A DNA stretch of 64,000 nt from NCBI GenBank assembly GCA_964387945.1, contig CAYLYX010000003.1, positions 62,001 through 126,000 on the forward strand. Direction: 5' to 3'. The position numbers and the translations under genes are program-made. This document shows positions 25,024 to 33,929 of the stretch, piece after piece (the stretch's first letter is position 1; each line of letters opens with the position of its first letter). Source of the stretch: Parvicella sp964387945 (lineage in GTDB: Bacteria > Bacteroidota > Bacteroidia > Flavobacteriales_D > Parvicellaceae). Under the pieces are notes generated by a model that was not told where the DNA came from, did no database searches, and worked only from the letters and a program-made list of their open reading frames with translations.

Positions 25024-25668
25024 ATGAATTTTTTACCAGATGAGATAGATAGATATGCCGTGAGTCATACTTCCAAGGAGTCGGACTTATTGTATAAACT
25101 GAATCGAGAAACCAATATGAAAGTATTGCAACCCAGAATGTTGTCTGGACATTTGCAAGGAAGGGTGTTGAGCATGCTATCCAATATGATACAACCAGAG
25201 TTTATACTAGAAATTGGAACGTACACTGGCTATAGTGCATTGTGCATGGCAGAAGGTCTTGCACTGGGAGGAAGTATACTATCGGTTGAGATTGATCCAG
25301 AAATAGCAGAATTTGCAAAAGACTTCATTGGAGCTTCTGAGCACGCGAGTAAAATTGACGTGAAGGTCGGTAACGCCATGGAGTTGATTGCTGAGGTTGA
25401 AAGATCCATTGATCTTGTGTTTATTGATGCAGACAAATCGAATTACCTTAACTATCTAGAGTTGGTTTACCCCAAACTAAACGTGGGAGGTTATGTCATT
25501 GCAGATAACGTGCTTTGGAGTGGAAAAGTAGTGGAGGAAGCTGCTGAGAAAGATATAGATACGAAAGTGCTTCAGGAATTTAATCGAACGATTCAGGAAG
25601 ATGAGCGCTTCGAGAACGTATTGATGCCTGTGCGTGATGGGTTAATGGTGGCTCGTAAATTGAAGTGA
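25024..25668 (+). CDS. O-methyltransferase, class I SAM-dependent
   Basis: A 214-residue enzyme of the catechol/caffeoyl-CoA O-methyltransferase family. The SAM-binding motif LEIGTYTGYSALCMAEGL is at about residues 60-77, the acidic ribose contact in SVEIDPE, and the metal/catalytic region in VFIDADKSNYLNYLELV and VIADNVLWSGKV. Such enzymes methylate catechol hydroxyls with a divalent metal; the substrate here is unknown. It lies 2 bases downstream of the Kelch gene and ends adjacent to the convergent TlpA-like gene. Confidence 0.92.
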   Translation: MNFLPDEIDRYAVSHTSKESDLLYKLNRETNMKVLQPRMLSGHLQGRVLSMLSNMIQPEFILEIGTYTGYSALCMAEGLALGGSILSVEIDPEIAEFAKDFIGASEHASKIDVKVGNAMELIAEVERSIDLVFIDADKSNYLNYLELVYPKLNVGGYVIADNVLWSGKVVEEAAEKDIDTKVLQEFNRTIQEDERFENVLMPVRDGLMVARKLK

Positions 25669-27132
25669 TCAATTTCTTCCACCAATTTGGACATTCGACT
25701 TGGGTTCTAATTTCTTCATTAAGTAAAAGAAGGATTCGTCAATCGACTTATAAACCCCATTGGGAGAAGGCGATAGGGCAGGAGATTGCTTAAGCTTCCC
25801 TTGATCATCAATGAGGAAGTACACAGGAACGTTTCTTAGGTTGTAATCATCTAATATTTTAGCGTCACCATTGTAGTGTCCGAAGTGCCAGTTCATACCA
25901 TTTGTGCTGTGCTCCAGAAAGTCGCGGTAAGCCTTGGGGTCCGCATCCAATGAGATACTCACAAAAGTCACGTACTTGCTGTACTTTTCGTTTAATTTCT
26001 TCATGATGAGCATTTCCTGAACGCTTTGTTTATTCCAGCTTGCCCAAAATTGCAGATACACATGTTTTCCTCTGAGTGACCTTAGGTTGACCGTTTCTCC
26101 ATTTTTTTCCTCCCATGAGAAGAGTGGAGCATCTGAACCTACGATCAGTTTATTTTGAAACTCAAGTACATTTTTGGCCATTTTTGCATGCTTCTCAGAA
26201 ACTGGATCAGCGACAATTTTTCTGAGGATAATCTGCATATTCTCCCGATCAAAGAAGGTGGTGTGATAGCCCTCGAGTAAACCATTGACCATGATGAATT
26301 CACGAAATTCGTCATTCTTCAAATAGTAATGTGCGCTCATTGCCTCATCCAGAGCAGAACGGGAAGCAAGGTTGTTAATGGCAAAAACAATTTTGTCTCG
26401 ATCAAATAAAATTACATCAGACAAAGCATCTGAGTAGAAGTCTTTAATAAATGCCATATAGGCATCGTTGTGGTACAAAATAGGATTGCCTTTGATGAAC
26501 GTTTCAAAGACGACATACTTGTTCTTTGCGGGCTCGGTACGATCACTAAACAAAGCAACAGAAGCAATGCTGTACTTAAAATAATCCTTGAAATAAGGGT
26601 TGTCAATATCCTTGTAGATTTTGAAGGTCTTAGAGGTGAAATTTGCCAAGGAGTCTTGAAACACTTTGCTTTGCGATGCGGTGAGCATAATTCGTGCTGT
26701 ATCTCCATACAAGAAGTAGTCAAAGCGTAAGTTAAACTCAAGTATCAGCGTGTTCAAATCGTCTTTTGGCAGTTTATCAAAAATTAGTCGAACCGTATTT
26801 CCATTAAGTTTTTGAACATTTTCAACTTCCTGCGGAAAACTTACGTTGTAAGATGGAGTATTCGGATCTAAGTAGATAACTCCAGATTTGTCTTGAATCT
26901 GAATCAATGCTTTCATCCCCTTCTTAGGGTCGGCTTCAAATGTTATGTGCCCTTCTTCATCCACGATTCCACGATCGAGAATCTTGTATTCATACGAGAT
27001 GTAATCCTCAAACGTAACGAGAGAAGCGATTTGTCCCTTAAAAGAAGGGGCATAACAATTGATGGTTTGCTGAGCGTAAACACTACCAACCACAAACAAC
27101 ACAACAACAATATGTACAATTTTTCTAATCAA
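25669..27132 (-). CDS. TlpA-like thioredoxin-fold protein without CxxC
   Basis: A 487-residue exported protein: signal peptide to SVYAQ (about residue 20), an N-terminal DUF4369-like beta domain, a helical middle part, and a C-terminal thioredoxin fold from about residue 335. The strand VYLQFWASW leads to the redox site, but the usual WCxxC reads WNKQS, so both cysteines are absent; the cis-proline strand NVPVYFLID is present. It cannot do thiol-disulfide exchange by the standard mechanism and may be a binding or chaperone-like variant. The start is TTG at 27130-27132, 6 bases after coaD; it is the last gene of a five-gene operon. Confidence 0.82.
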   Translation of the reverse strand: MIRKIVHIVVVLFVVGSVYAQQTINCYAPSFKGQIASLVTFEDYISYEYKILDRGIVDEEGHITFEADPKKGMKALIQIQDKSGVIYLDPNTPSYNVSFPQEVENVQKLNGNTVRLIFDKLPKDDLNTLILEFNLRFDYFLYGDTARIMLTASQSKVFQDSLANFTSKTFKIYKDIDNPYFKDYFKYSIASVALFSDRTEPAKNKYVVFETFIKGNPILYHNDAYMAFIKDFYSDALSDVILFDRDKIVFAINNLASRSALDEAMSAHYYLKNDEFREFIMVNGLLEGYHTTFFDRENMQIILRKIVADPVSEKHAKMAKNVLEFQNKLIVGSDAPLFSWEEKNGETVNLRSLRGKHVYLQFWASWNKQSVQEMLIMKKLNEKYSKYVTFVSISLDADPKAYRDFLEHSTNGMNWHFGHYNGDAKILDDYNLRNVPVYFLIDDQGKLKQSPALSPSPNGVYKSIDESFFYLMKKLEPKSNVQIGGRN

Positions 27133-27138
27133 ATCTAC

Positions 27139-27597
27139 TTACAACTTTAATCCAGGTGGCAAAAACCGCTCCACATTTCCTTCATTTCGAATTAACTCCC
27201 GTACAATCGAGGATGAAATACAACTCATTTCAGCATCCGTGATCAAAAATACCGTTTCTATTTCAGGGTGTAATTTGCGATTCATTTCTGCAATTGGCTT
27301 TTCGTATTCAAAGTCAATGTTATTTCTCAAACCCCGCACCAAAAACTTAGCATCCACCGTTTTACAAAAATCCACTGTTAACCCTTCAAAAGCGGCAATT
27401 TCGACCTTCTCGTACGCTTCAAAGCTCTTGGCGGCTAGCTCAAACCTCTTATCGGCATCAAAAAGGTATTTCTTGCTCGTATTCGTTCCTACTGCAACGT
27501 AGAGTTTATCAAATAAAGGAAGCGCTTTTTCAACGATAGAAAAATGTCCCAATGTGATCGGGTCAAATGACCCAGCGAAAACTGCAATTCTTGACAT
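27139..27597 (-). CDS. coaD: Phosphopantetheine adenylyltransferase
   Basis: A 152-residue enzyme of coenzyme A synthesis that adenylylates 4'-phosphopantetheine. The nucleotidyltransferase motif is GSFDPITLGH (residues about 9-18), with the KYLFDADKRFEL block, LVRGLRNNIDFEYE and the signature ISSSIVRELI. Length and motifs are standard. It sits between rsmD and the TlpA-like gene, an arrangement (rsmD-coaD) that is common across bacteria. Confidence 0.97.
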   Translation of the reverse strand: MSRIAVFAGSFDPITLGHFSIVEKALPLFDKLYVAVGTNTSKKYLFDADKRFELAAKSFEAYEKVEIAAFEGLTVDFCKTVDAKFLVRGLRNNIDFEYEKPIAEMNRKLHPEIETVFLITDAEMSCISSSIVRELIRNEGNVERFLPPGLKL

Positions 27598-27675
27598 GCC
27601 TTTTGTTTTGTGCTTATTTAACTTAGAAAAGGGAATAAAGTTACAAGTTTCTTCGGTTGATTCCAGAAGTGCCTG

Positions 27676-28203
27676 CTACTCGAAAAAGGAGAAATTCACC
27701 CTGCTGTACGTTCGATGGTCAACTCGTCTGGGATGATTTGAAAAATCCGTTTCCTGACCATGCTCTATGATAAGCAGCCCGTGCGGTTCTAACCAGCTGT
27801 TTTCAAAGATCAAATCTGGAATAAGTTCAAGGTTCTTTAATGCATAAGGTGGATCGGCAAAAATAAGCGGATAGCTATTTCCTCCTCGTTTCAAGAATTT
27901 AAAAACATCTGCCTTTACGCATTTAATGTTCATCTCATTTTCTCGTGCAAACGAATTGATGAACTTGTAGCTACTCAATGCCATATCTACGGCCGTAACG
28001 CGGTCGGCTCCTCTTGAGATAAGTTCGTAGCTAATGTTACCCGTTCCAGCAAAAAGATCGAGGACATCGTCACCGTGAAAATCAAATTTATGTTCGAGAA
28101 TGTTAAAGAGACTCTCTTTGGCAAAGTCTGTCGTAGGTCTTGCTCTGATACTTTTGGGGGCAACGACTTTCTTGCCTTTAAACTTGCCACTAATTATTCG
28201 CAT
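27676..28203 (-). CDS. rsmD: 16S rRNA (guanine966-N2)-methyltransferase RsmD
   Basis: A 175-residue SAM-dependent methyltransferase acting on the small ribosomal subunit. It begins with the family motif MRIISGKFKGKK and RPTTDFAKESLFNIL, followed by the SAM site LDLFAGTGNISYELISRGA and the catalytic DPPY in IFADPPYAL. Its start overlaps the end of the DUF3822 gene by 14 bases, indicating coupling. Confidence 0.95.
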   Translation of the reverse strand: MRIISGKFKGKKVVAPKSIRARPTTDFAKESLFNILEHKFDFHGDDVLDLFAGTGNISYELISRGADRVTAVDMALSSYKFINSFARENEMNIKCVKADVFKFLKRGGNSYPLIFADPPYALKNLELIPDLIFENSWLEPHGLLIIEHGQETDFSNHPRRVDHRTYSRVNFSFFE

Positions 28204-28924
28204 AGTGGTCTGTAGTTAATTGCGCAATTCCTTGATAAGGAGGTTCAATATCCTTCAAACAGCTCAGCTTTACATTTCGGATGTAAACGGATAGATGCTT
28301 TTCGGTTTCGGCATGTTTTTCTGGGAACTTGCCATAACAATTCAAAGGCACTTCTTCTTGAGATAGCCCTAATTCTTGATAAATCAATAAGAGGTAGTAC
28401 AGTACTTCTTCATCTGTTTTTATATCAAAAGTGTTACATAATTTGATCTCACGATCCATATGAACAGCAATGAAAACTCTATTCGCAAAGATGAGAAGGT
28501 GAACTCCATTTGTTTTGCAAATCGATAGAAGTAGCTCTAAAACGTGATGTTTTGAAACGGAAGGAATGGCATGGGAAACTGCAAAATCGGCAACCGTTTG
28601 CGTTTGAAACTGAATTTGTATGCCATGAGCTTCATCAAAACGCTTGTAGACTTTTTGCTGAGGAGTCCAGTTCATGAAAGTGATCAATGCCTCATCGTTT
28701 AGCATTTCATCTGAAAATGTGGGTAGGAGGTTGTAGGAGGTTCCTAAGTCAAAATAATGAGCTTCTTCTTTTTGAGAAGAGAGTTCTTGTTGCGTGAGTA
28801 ATTCTGCCTTGTCAATGCCTTTGGAATTGAGTGAAATGGCCAAGAACTTCTCCTTAAGAGGAAATAGAAAAACCTTACCCCCACCTTCAGAATTTGCGGA
28901 AGAAGAGGATTGATAGATAGTCAT
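28190..28924 (-). CDS. DUF3822 family protein
   Basis: A 244-residue cytoplasmic protein of the Bacteroidota-restricted DUF3822 family, typically found next to rsmD and coaD, as here. It has the two-lobed alpha/beta pattern of an actin-like or ribonuclease-H-like fold (NGVHLLIFANRVFIAVHMDREIKL resembles a strand pair of that kind), but no catalytic residues can be named. The role is unknown; linkage with an rRNA methyltransferase hints at ribosome or cofactor metabolism. It begins 18 bases after the preceding membrane protein gene. Confidence 0.8.
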   Translation of the reverse strand: MTIYQSSSSANSEGGGKVFLFPLKEKFLAISLNSKGIDKAELLTQQELSSQKEEAHYFDLGTSYNLLPTFSDEMLNDEALITFMNWTPQQKVYKRFDEAHGIQIQFQTQTVADFAVSHAIPSVSKHHVLELLLSICKTNGVHLLIFANRVFIAVHMDREIKLCNTFDIKTDEEVLYYLLLIYQELGLSQEEVPLNCYGKFPEKHAETEKHLSVYIRNVKLSCLKDIEPPYQGIAQLTTDHYANN

Positions 28925-28942
28925 GAAAAGGTAGGAATAATA

Positions 28943-29848
28943 TTATTGCTCCCAGCTACCGTTTGTACTCTCATCAGAAAGGTCAAGACTTCCCAATTTC
29001 ATCGTGTCTCTTGGCTGACCATCTTCTTTGAATGGATTAAACGCATACGTATCGATTACCAACATTGCGTTAGACAGGGAATCTAACTCTTTGGTTACCA
29101 ATTTAAACTCATACGTTTTGTCTCCTGTATTTCTGATGATGTTCAATTTCTCTGGCTCAAATTTAAACTTGCGCTCTTCTGAGTTTTTGATTGCCTCTTC
29201 GCTGAAGAACAAATCTTCCATTACAGGAACCCAGTTCGTGTCTACTTTAAAGTAACCCAACTTGATTGCTTCTTCCTCATCGATACCATCTTGAATCAAG
29301 GCTTCATCGTCAAATGGGTCGTAACCTAAGGTGTCCAACTCCCATCCTTTGGGCTGTCTATCCGGAATTTGACCAGAAGGGTGAAGAACAATAGGAACCG
29401 TTCTGTAAACTTCATCTTCAATCAAGAAACGCTTCAATTCATCAAAGTTAGAAGCATATTTTCCATAAACTTTTTTGTATGCCAACTGAACCGTTCGAAT
29501 ATCATCCAACGATTGCTTAACGTCTTTTTCATACTTCGCCAAAGCTTCTTTCTTTTCAATGGTGTCTTGAAGTGATTGGATCGAGAAAAAGGTTAGAACA
29601 CCGCAAAAAACAAAAAGCACAATCATCACTGAAATGTGCACGATTCGGTTGATTAACTCCATCGCGTATAACAATGAAACAATCCCAGCGATTAGAATCG
29701 AAGCACCGCCAAACAAGAACCAATCTGACTGCGTACGTTGCAACGCTTCGTGGGGCGTTACCGCAACAATAACCAACGCAATTCCTATCAATATCAAGAG
29801 CGTTGCAAATAAGTATTTCTTAGTAAAAAGGCCTAATTGTTCTAACAT
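28943..29848 (-). CDS. Multi-span membrane protein with pseudopilin-like helix
   Basis: A 301-residue inner-membrane protein. Three hydrophobic segments occupy about residues 12-31, 43-63 and 70-93, followed by a coiled-coil stalk. The stretch SLDDIRTVQLAYKKVYGKYASNFDELKRFL resembles the post-helix region of type II pseudopilins (long helix, then 'yp..l..L'). A soluble acidic C-terminal part follows. I do not recognise a named family. It is the promoter-proximal gene of the DUF3822-rsmD-coaD-tlpA operon. Confidence 0.6.
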   Translation of the reverse strand: MLEQLGLFTKKYLFATLLILIGIALVIVAVTPHEALQRTQSDWFLFGGASILIAGIVSLLYAMELINRIVHISVMIVLFVFCGVLTFFSIQSLQDTIEKKEALAKYEKDVKQSLDDIRTVQLAYKKVYGKYASNFDELKRFLIEDEVYRTVPIVLHPSGQIPDRQPKGWELDTLGYDPFDDEALIQDGIDEEEAIKLGYFKVDTNWVPVMEDLFFSEEAIKNSEERKFKFEPEKLNIIRNTGDKTYEFKLVTKELDSLSNAMLVIDTYAFNPFKEDGQPRDTMKLGSLDLSDESTNGSWEQ

Positions 29849-29888
29849 CTCTGAAGTCTATAAATTTGTACTTTCCTTTTGCAATGTA

Positions 29889-29896
29889 CAAATGTA
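29889..29896 (-). promoter_or_regulatory. -7 promoter box TACATTTG (minus strand)
   Basis: Perfect TAnnTTTG on the minus strand, 40 bases before the ATG of the membrane protein that heads the five-gene coaD/rsmD operon. Confidence 0.55.
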
Positions 29897-29988
29897 ATAT
29901 TTTTTATAAATGTAAAATCCTTAACTAAGGAAATAACTACTTTTCGGAGAGAATTACTTGGTAAACGGTTGTTGGAGACACAAAACAA

Positions 29989-32900
29989 TCAGTCTTTGTA
30001 GTTGTCTTCTCGCAGTCTTTGCTTGATTTCTTCAATGTGCTTCAACTTCTTTTCCTGACGTAGTTTAATCGCAGATTTTGTGAAATATTGATGTTGCTCC
30101 AGAAATTTCACCTGAATTTCATCCCATAATCGATCGCTATTGATTTTTCCATGGTCTTTTAGTTCTCGTCTTAGCGTATCGGCTATTTGATGGAAATCAT
30201 CACGTCCTAAGTAATCCAAATCTGCGTCACAGATGATCTGCTGTAGCTTGGTTTCTGGGTTGTGTGGAACAATGGTGGCGTATATCAAATCATGCACTAC
30301 GCTTACTTGCTCTTCGGTGTAACCATAAAGTGGGAGAATTTCTGAAGCCATTCGCGCACCAATCGGCTCATTTTTATCGTACTGTTCCACAAAGCCAGCA
30401 TCGTGATAAGTAGCAGCTGATTTCAAAACGAAAATATCCTCATCCAAAACGCCTTCCATAATTGCCAGTCGCTCCACGGCCTCAACCACATCATAGGTAT
30501 GGTGAATCCCGTGATAATGAAGGTTGGGAGACAATTCTGCTTTCAAGATCTTCATGATGTGACGTTCTGCTTTGCGGTAGTTGATACTACTGTAAATGTG
30601 CAGATGGACGTAGTCTGTAAATTTCTTGTTGGGAATCGTACCGCGACCACCTTTAGAGAGATGGGGTTTGATACCCTCCACGTAATACATGTCAATTTCT
30701 CCTTTGTTTTTGGCCGGTACTTTTCCACGGTAAGTACAGTCAAAGTAGGGTTTGATGTATTCGTAAGTTCTTCCAGAGATGTTTACTTTGCCCGGGTCAC
30801 TAGCCATCTCCATACGATTCGCAACGTTCACGGTATTTCCCCAAATATCATATGCAATACGTTTGGTTCCAATTACACCAGCAATAACGTCACCCGTGTG
30901 CAATCCAATTCTCAGCTGCCAAGGCTCTTCATCCTTGTAGCGTTTGGCTTCCTTCTCCATGAAACTTTGAATTTCAAGCGCTGCCAGAACGCAGTGAATC
31001 GGGTTTTCTTTATCTCTCAATGGAACACCACCTGCCGCCATATAAGCATCTCCAATCGTTTTGATCTTTTCGATCTGATGCTTTTCGATGATTTTATCAA
31101 TTTCACGGAAGAGGTTATCGAGACGTTTTACCAATTCTGTAGGTTTAAACGCTTCTGCGATTTTCGTAAATCCTTTGATATCGGTAAACAGAACCGTTAC
31201 CATACGGTAGTAACGAGGTTTTGTTTTTCCCTTGTTTTTAAGCTCTTCCACGGTTTCAGCTGGAAGAATGTTATGCAAAAGATTGTCAGATTTCTCCTGC
31301 TGAATCTGAAGTTCTCTTTGGTTGGCCTCCAGTTGCTCTTTTTGTTGGGTAATGGTTTTGGTTCTTTTCTCTACCAAGAATGCCAATCGCTCTTTTTGCG
31401 ATTTCATACTTCTTATTCGCCATAGGTAGAAAAGATAAATGATCAGCGCTAGAACGCCTACGCACACTGTAATGAACCACCACGTACTCCAGTAAGGAGA
31501 GGAAATTCGAATAACCAATGACTTTGGATTCTTACTCCAAACGCCATCGCTATTGCTCGCCCAAACCTTAAAAGTATAGACTCCAGGAGATAGGTTGGAG
31601 TAATTAATTTGCTGTAAGTCATTGATTAGGATTTCTTCGTTATCCACTCCTTCCATCAATACTTTATACTTGTTTCCCTTCGGAAAAGTATAGTGCAACG
31701 CAGCAAATTTGAACGTGAGGTTGTTCTGCTGATAGCTTAGATTGAGTTCGTCTAGAAAAGAGATAGCTCCGATATCTTCAATTTCTTGATCAATCGGTCT
31801 GTTATAGATCAAAATATCTGTGATCACCACCTCAGGAGCAACGGTGTTGGGCTTTATATCTTCTGGGAAAAATGAGTTAAACCCAATAATCCCCCCAAAG
31901 AAAAGCTCTCCGTTGGCGGATTCGTAGTAAGCACCCGTATTAAACTCGTTACTTAGAAGTCCATCATTCTCGGTGTAATTTTCGAATGTTTTGGTTTTGT
32001 AGTTATAGCTGGAAAGTCCAAAGTTGGTGCTCACCCAAATGGTATTGTTTAAACTACTTCCTGTAATTCCATAAGTAGCGTTATTGGCGAGACCTTCTTC
32101 TTCTGTAAAGACTTCAAATTGCTCGGTATCAATGTCAAACTTATTTAACCCACCTCCATAGGTTGCAATCCAAAGCGTACCCTCTGGTTCTTCATGGATA
32201 GAAAGTACGGTGTTATTGCTCAAGCTATTTAAGTCATTGGGGTCGTTAAGGTAATGTTGGAATTTTAGGGTAGTCTTTCCATCTATAGCGATGGGATTAA
32301 ATTTAGACAAACCTCCACCTGCCGAGCCCAGCCAATGGGTTCCTCTACTATCAATAAAGATAACACGAATGTCATTGGCTGTAACCGAACTAGGGTTTTG
32401 AGGGTCATGCACAAAATGTTCTGCAACTAAATCCTCAATGTGGATTCGAGCGAGACCTTCTTTGCAACCTACCCATGCGTAGTCCTTGTCGTCAAACTTA
32501 ATGTAGTAACAGTGATCGTCATCCCATTCGTCTACCGTAGCTCTAAAATTGACTTTCTGGTATTCGAAGAGTTTTGGGTTTTTGGGATCAATATTGAGGA
32601 TAAATATACCGCTTGAGGTAGCCGTCCATATTTTACCAAAACGATCAATATTAATGAAGTAGACACTGTTGTTATTGGGTTGATTGAGGTTACTGCTCTT
32701 AAAAGGATATTGATTGTACTGGTTGGTGATACGGTTGATCGTGGTAATCCCCTGACGCGTTCCTACATAAATGATGGTGTCGGTTGGATGAATGGACCAA
32801 ACCGTTTTGTCTAATAAGCTCTTCTTGCTTCCAAATTCGTAGGCATAGGAATTAAATCCTTGTTTAACGGGGTCAAAATAGGCTAAACCATCCTGCGTTC

Positions 32901-33891
32901 CAATCCAAACTGACCCCGTGCGATCTTGATAAATATCGTTAACAATATTGTGCGGAATCGAGTAATTATTGAGGTCGCTCGAAACGTAGTTGGTGAATTT
33001 AGGTTTTCCGTTTTCTACAATAATTCGGTACACACCATTTCCACTGGTGGCTACCCAAAAAGTAGAATCATTTTCTTTTAGGATGTCCTCTACGGAATTC
33101 AGGGTGAGTTGATTGTTCTTAGGTTTGAGTTCGGAAAATTTTGGGATCGGCATGGACATGTCGATGAGGTTAAGACCCGATTGCGTCCCTAGAAGCACCA
33201 TGTTTGGTGAGTATTGAACAGCTGCCGATACATTATTATTAAGTATGGAAGCCTTCTTGGATGTCGATTGAAAATGGGTATACTCTTTTGAGTTTAGGTC
33301 CAGAATGATTGCTCCCTGACCATCTGTTCCTACCCAAAGTGTATTATCGATAACGGAAAGTTTGGCAATTTTTGTTCCAGGAAACCCATTGCTGGTATTA
33401 AAGACTTTCAAGGCATTGGTCTCAGTATTCCAGACGTACAATCCTTCTTTTGATGTCCCGATATACAGATCCTTGTCTACGAGCAGCAAGTCATTGATCG
33501 TAGAGGTTGAGATCTTAGAGAGGATGTCGGGATTGTTGAACTCCTTGTTTGCTGGATCGTAAACTGTGACACCACCGTTTTGTGTTCCGATGTACATTTT
33601 TCCGGATAACGAGTCTGAGACAAAAGTTTCGATAAACGAAGAACTCAGGCTGTTGGTGTTGTTAACGATGTGTTTGTGTACTTTAAAATTAATCCCATCG
33701 TATCGGTTCAAACCATCTTGCGTTCCTATCCAAATGTAGCCCAAAGGGTCTTGACCGACACAGTTGATAACGCTTTGCGATAGACCATCTTTAATGGTAA
33801 GAGTGTTAAAGCGAATGGTTTGTGCGAAATAGCCTGATGTAAAAATCAGGCTAAATAGAACTACGTATGATAGTTTCGCAAGTTTTGTCAT
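29989..33891 (-). CDS. Propeller sensor - class III adenylate cyclase - HD domain receptor
   Basis: A 1300-residue chimeric receptor. A signal peptide (to GYFAQ) is followed by about 700 residues of two-component-type propeller repeats (recurrent WIGTxDGLxRYD units) and a Y_Y_Y domain. A membrane helix lies near residues 802-823, then a coiled coil. A class III cyclase domain spans about 890-1075: metal aspartates in LFTDIKGFT and IGDAYMAAGG, adenine-selecting Lys in IKTIGDAY and Asp in YDIWGNTVNVANRM, and transition-state Asn/Arg in the same motif. All cyclase catalytic residues are therefore present. A C-terminal HD domain (about 1110-1260) has HHTYDVV and YHDAGF, as in metal-dependent phosphohydrolases. 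It senses in the periplasm, makes cAMP in the cytoplasm, and may hydrolyse a nucleotide or bind one. ATG 33889-33891 is preferred to the TTG three codons upstream. It begins 38 bases after the flotillin stop. Confidence 0.9.
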   Translation of the reverse strand: MTKLAKLSYVVLFSLIFTSGYFAQTIRFNTLTIKDGLSQSVINCVGQDPLGYIWIGTQDGLNRYDGINFKVHKHIVNNTNSLSSSFIETFVSDSLSGKMYIGTQNGGVTVYDPANKEFNNPDILSKISTSTINDLLLVDKDLYIGTSKEGLYVWNTETNALKVFNTSNGFPGTKIAKLSVIDNTLWVGTDGQGAIILDLNSKEYTHFQSTSKKASILNNNVSAAVQYSPNMVLLGTQSGLNLIDMSMPIPKFSELKPKNNQLTLNSVEDILKENDSTFWVATSGNGVYRIIVENGKPKFTNYVSSDLNNYSIPHNIVNDIYQDRTGSVWIGTQDGLAYFDPVKQGFNSYAYEFGSKKSLLDKTVWSIHPTDTIIYVGTRQGITTINRITNQYNQYPFKSSNLNQPNNNSVYFINIDRFGKIWTATSSGIFILNIDPKNPKLFEYQKVNFRATVDEWDDDHCYYIKFDDKDYAWVGCKEGLARIHIEDLVAEHFVHDPQNPSSVTANDIRVIFIDSRGTHWLGSAGGGLSKFNPIAIDGKTTLKFQHYLNDPNDLNSLSNNTVLSIHEEPEGTLWIATYGGGLNKFDIDTEQFEVFTEEEGLANNATYGITGSSLNNTIWVSTNFGLSSYNYKTKTFENYTENDGLLSNEFNTGAYYESANGELFFGGIIGFNSFFPEDIKPNTVAPEVVITDILIYNRPIDQEIEDIGAISFLDELNLSYQQNNLTFKFAALHYTFPKGNKYKVLMEGVDNEEILINDLQQINYSNLSPGVYTFKVWASNSDGVWSKNPKSLVIRISSPYWSTWWFITVCVGVLALIIYLFYLWRIRSMKSQKERLAFLVEKRTKTITQQKEQLEANQRELQIQQEKSDNLLHNILPAETVEELKNKGKTKPRYYRMVTVLFTDIKGFTKIAEAFKPTELVKRLDNLFREIDKIIEKHQIEKIKTIGDAYMAAGGVPLRDKENPIHCVLAALEIQSFMEKEAKRYKDEEPWQLRIGLHTGDVIAGVIGTKRIAYDIWGNTVNVANRMEMASDPGKVNISGRTYEYIKPYFDCTYRGKVPAKNKGEIDMYYVEGIKPHLSKGGRGTIPNKKFTDYVHLHIYSSINYRKAERHIMKILKAELSPNLHYHGIHHTYDVVEAVERLAIMEGVLDEDIFVLKSAATYHDAGFVEQYDKNEPIGARMASEILPLYGYTEEQVSVVHDLIYATIVPHNPETKLQQIICDADLDYLGRDDFHQIADTLRRELKDHGKINSDRLWDEIQVKFLEQHQYFTKSAIKLRQEKKLKHIEEIKQRLREDNYKD

Positions 33892-33929
33892 AAGTTGCAA
33901 AAAGTCCGAACGGAAGGGGTGCCTGCTCG

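Noticed and set aside
30499..31425. 308-codon frame opposite the cyclase domain
   Set aside because: A mirror frame of a coding region with Phe/Val/Arg-rich, domain-free translation.
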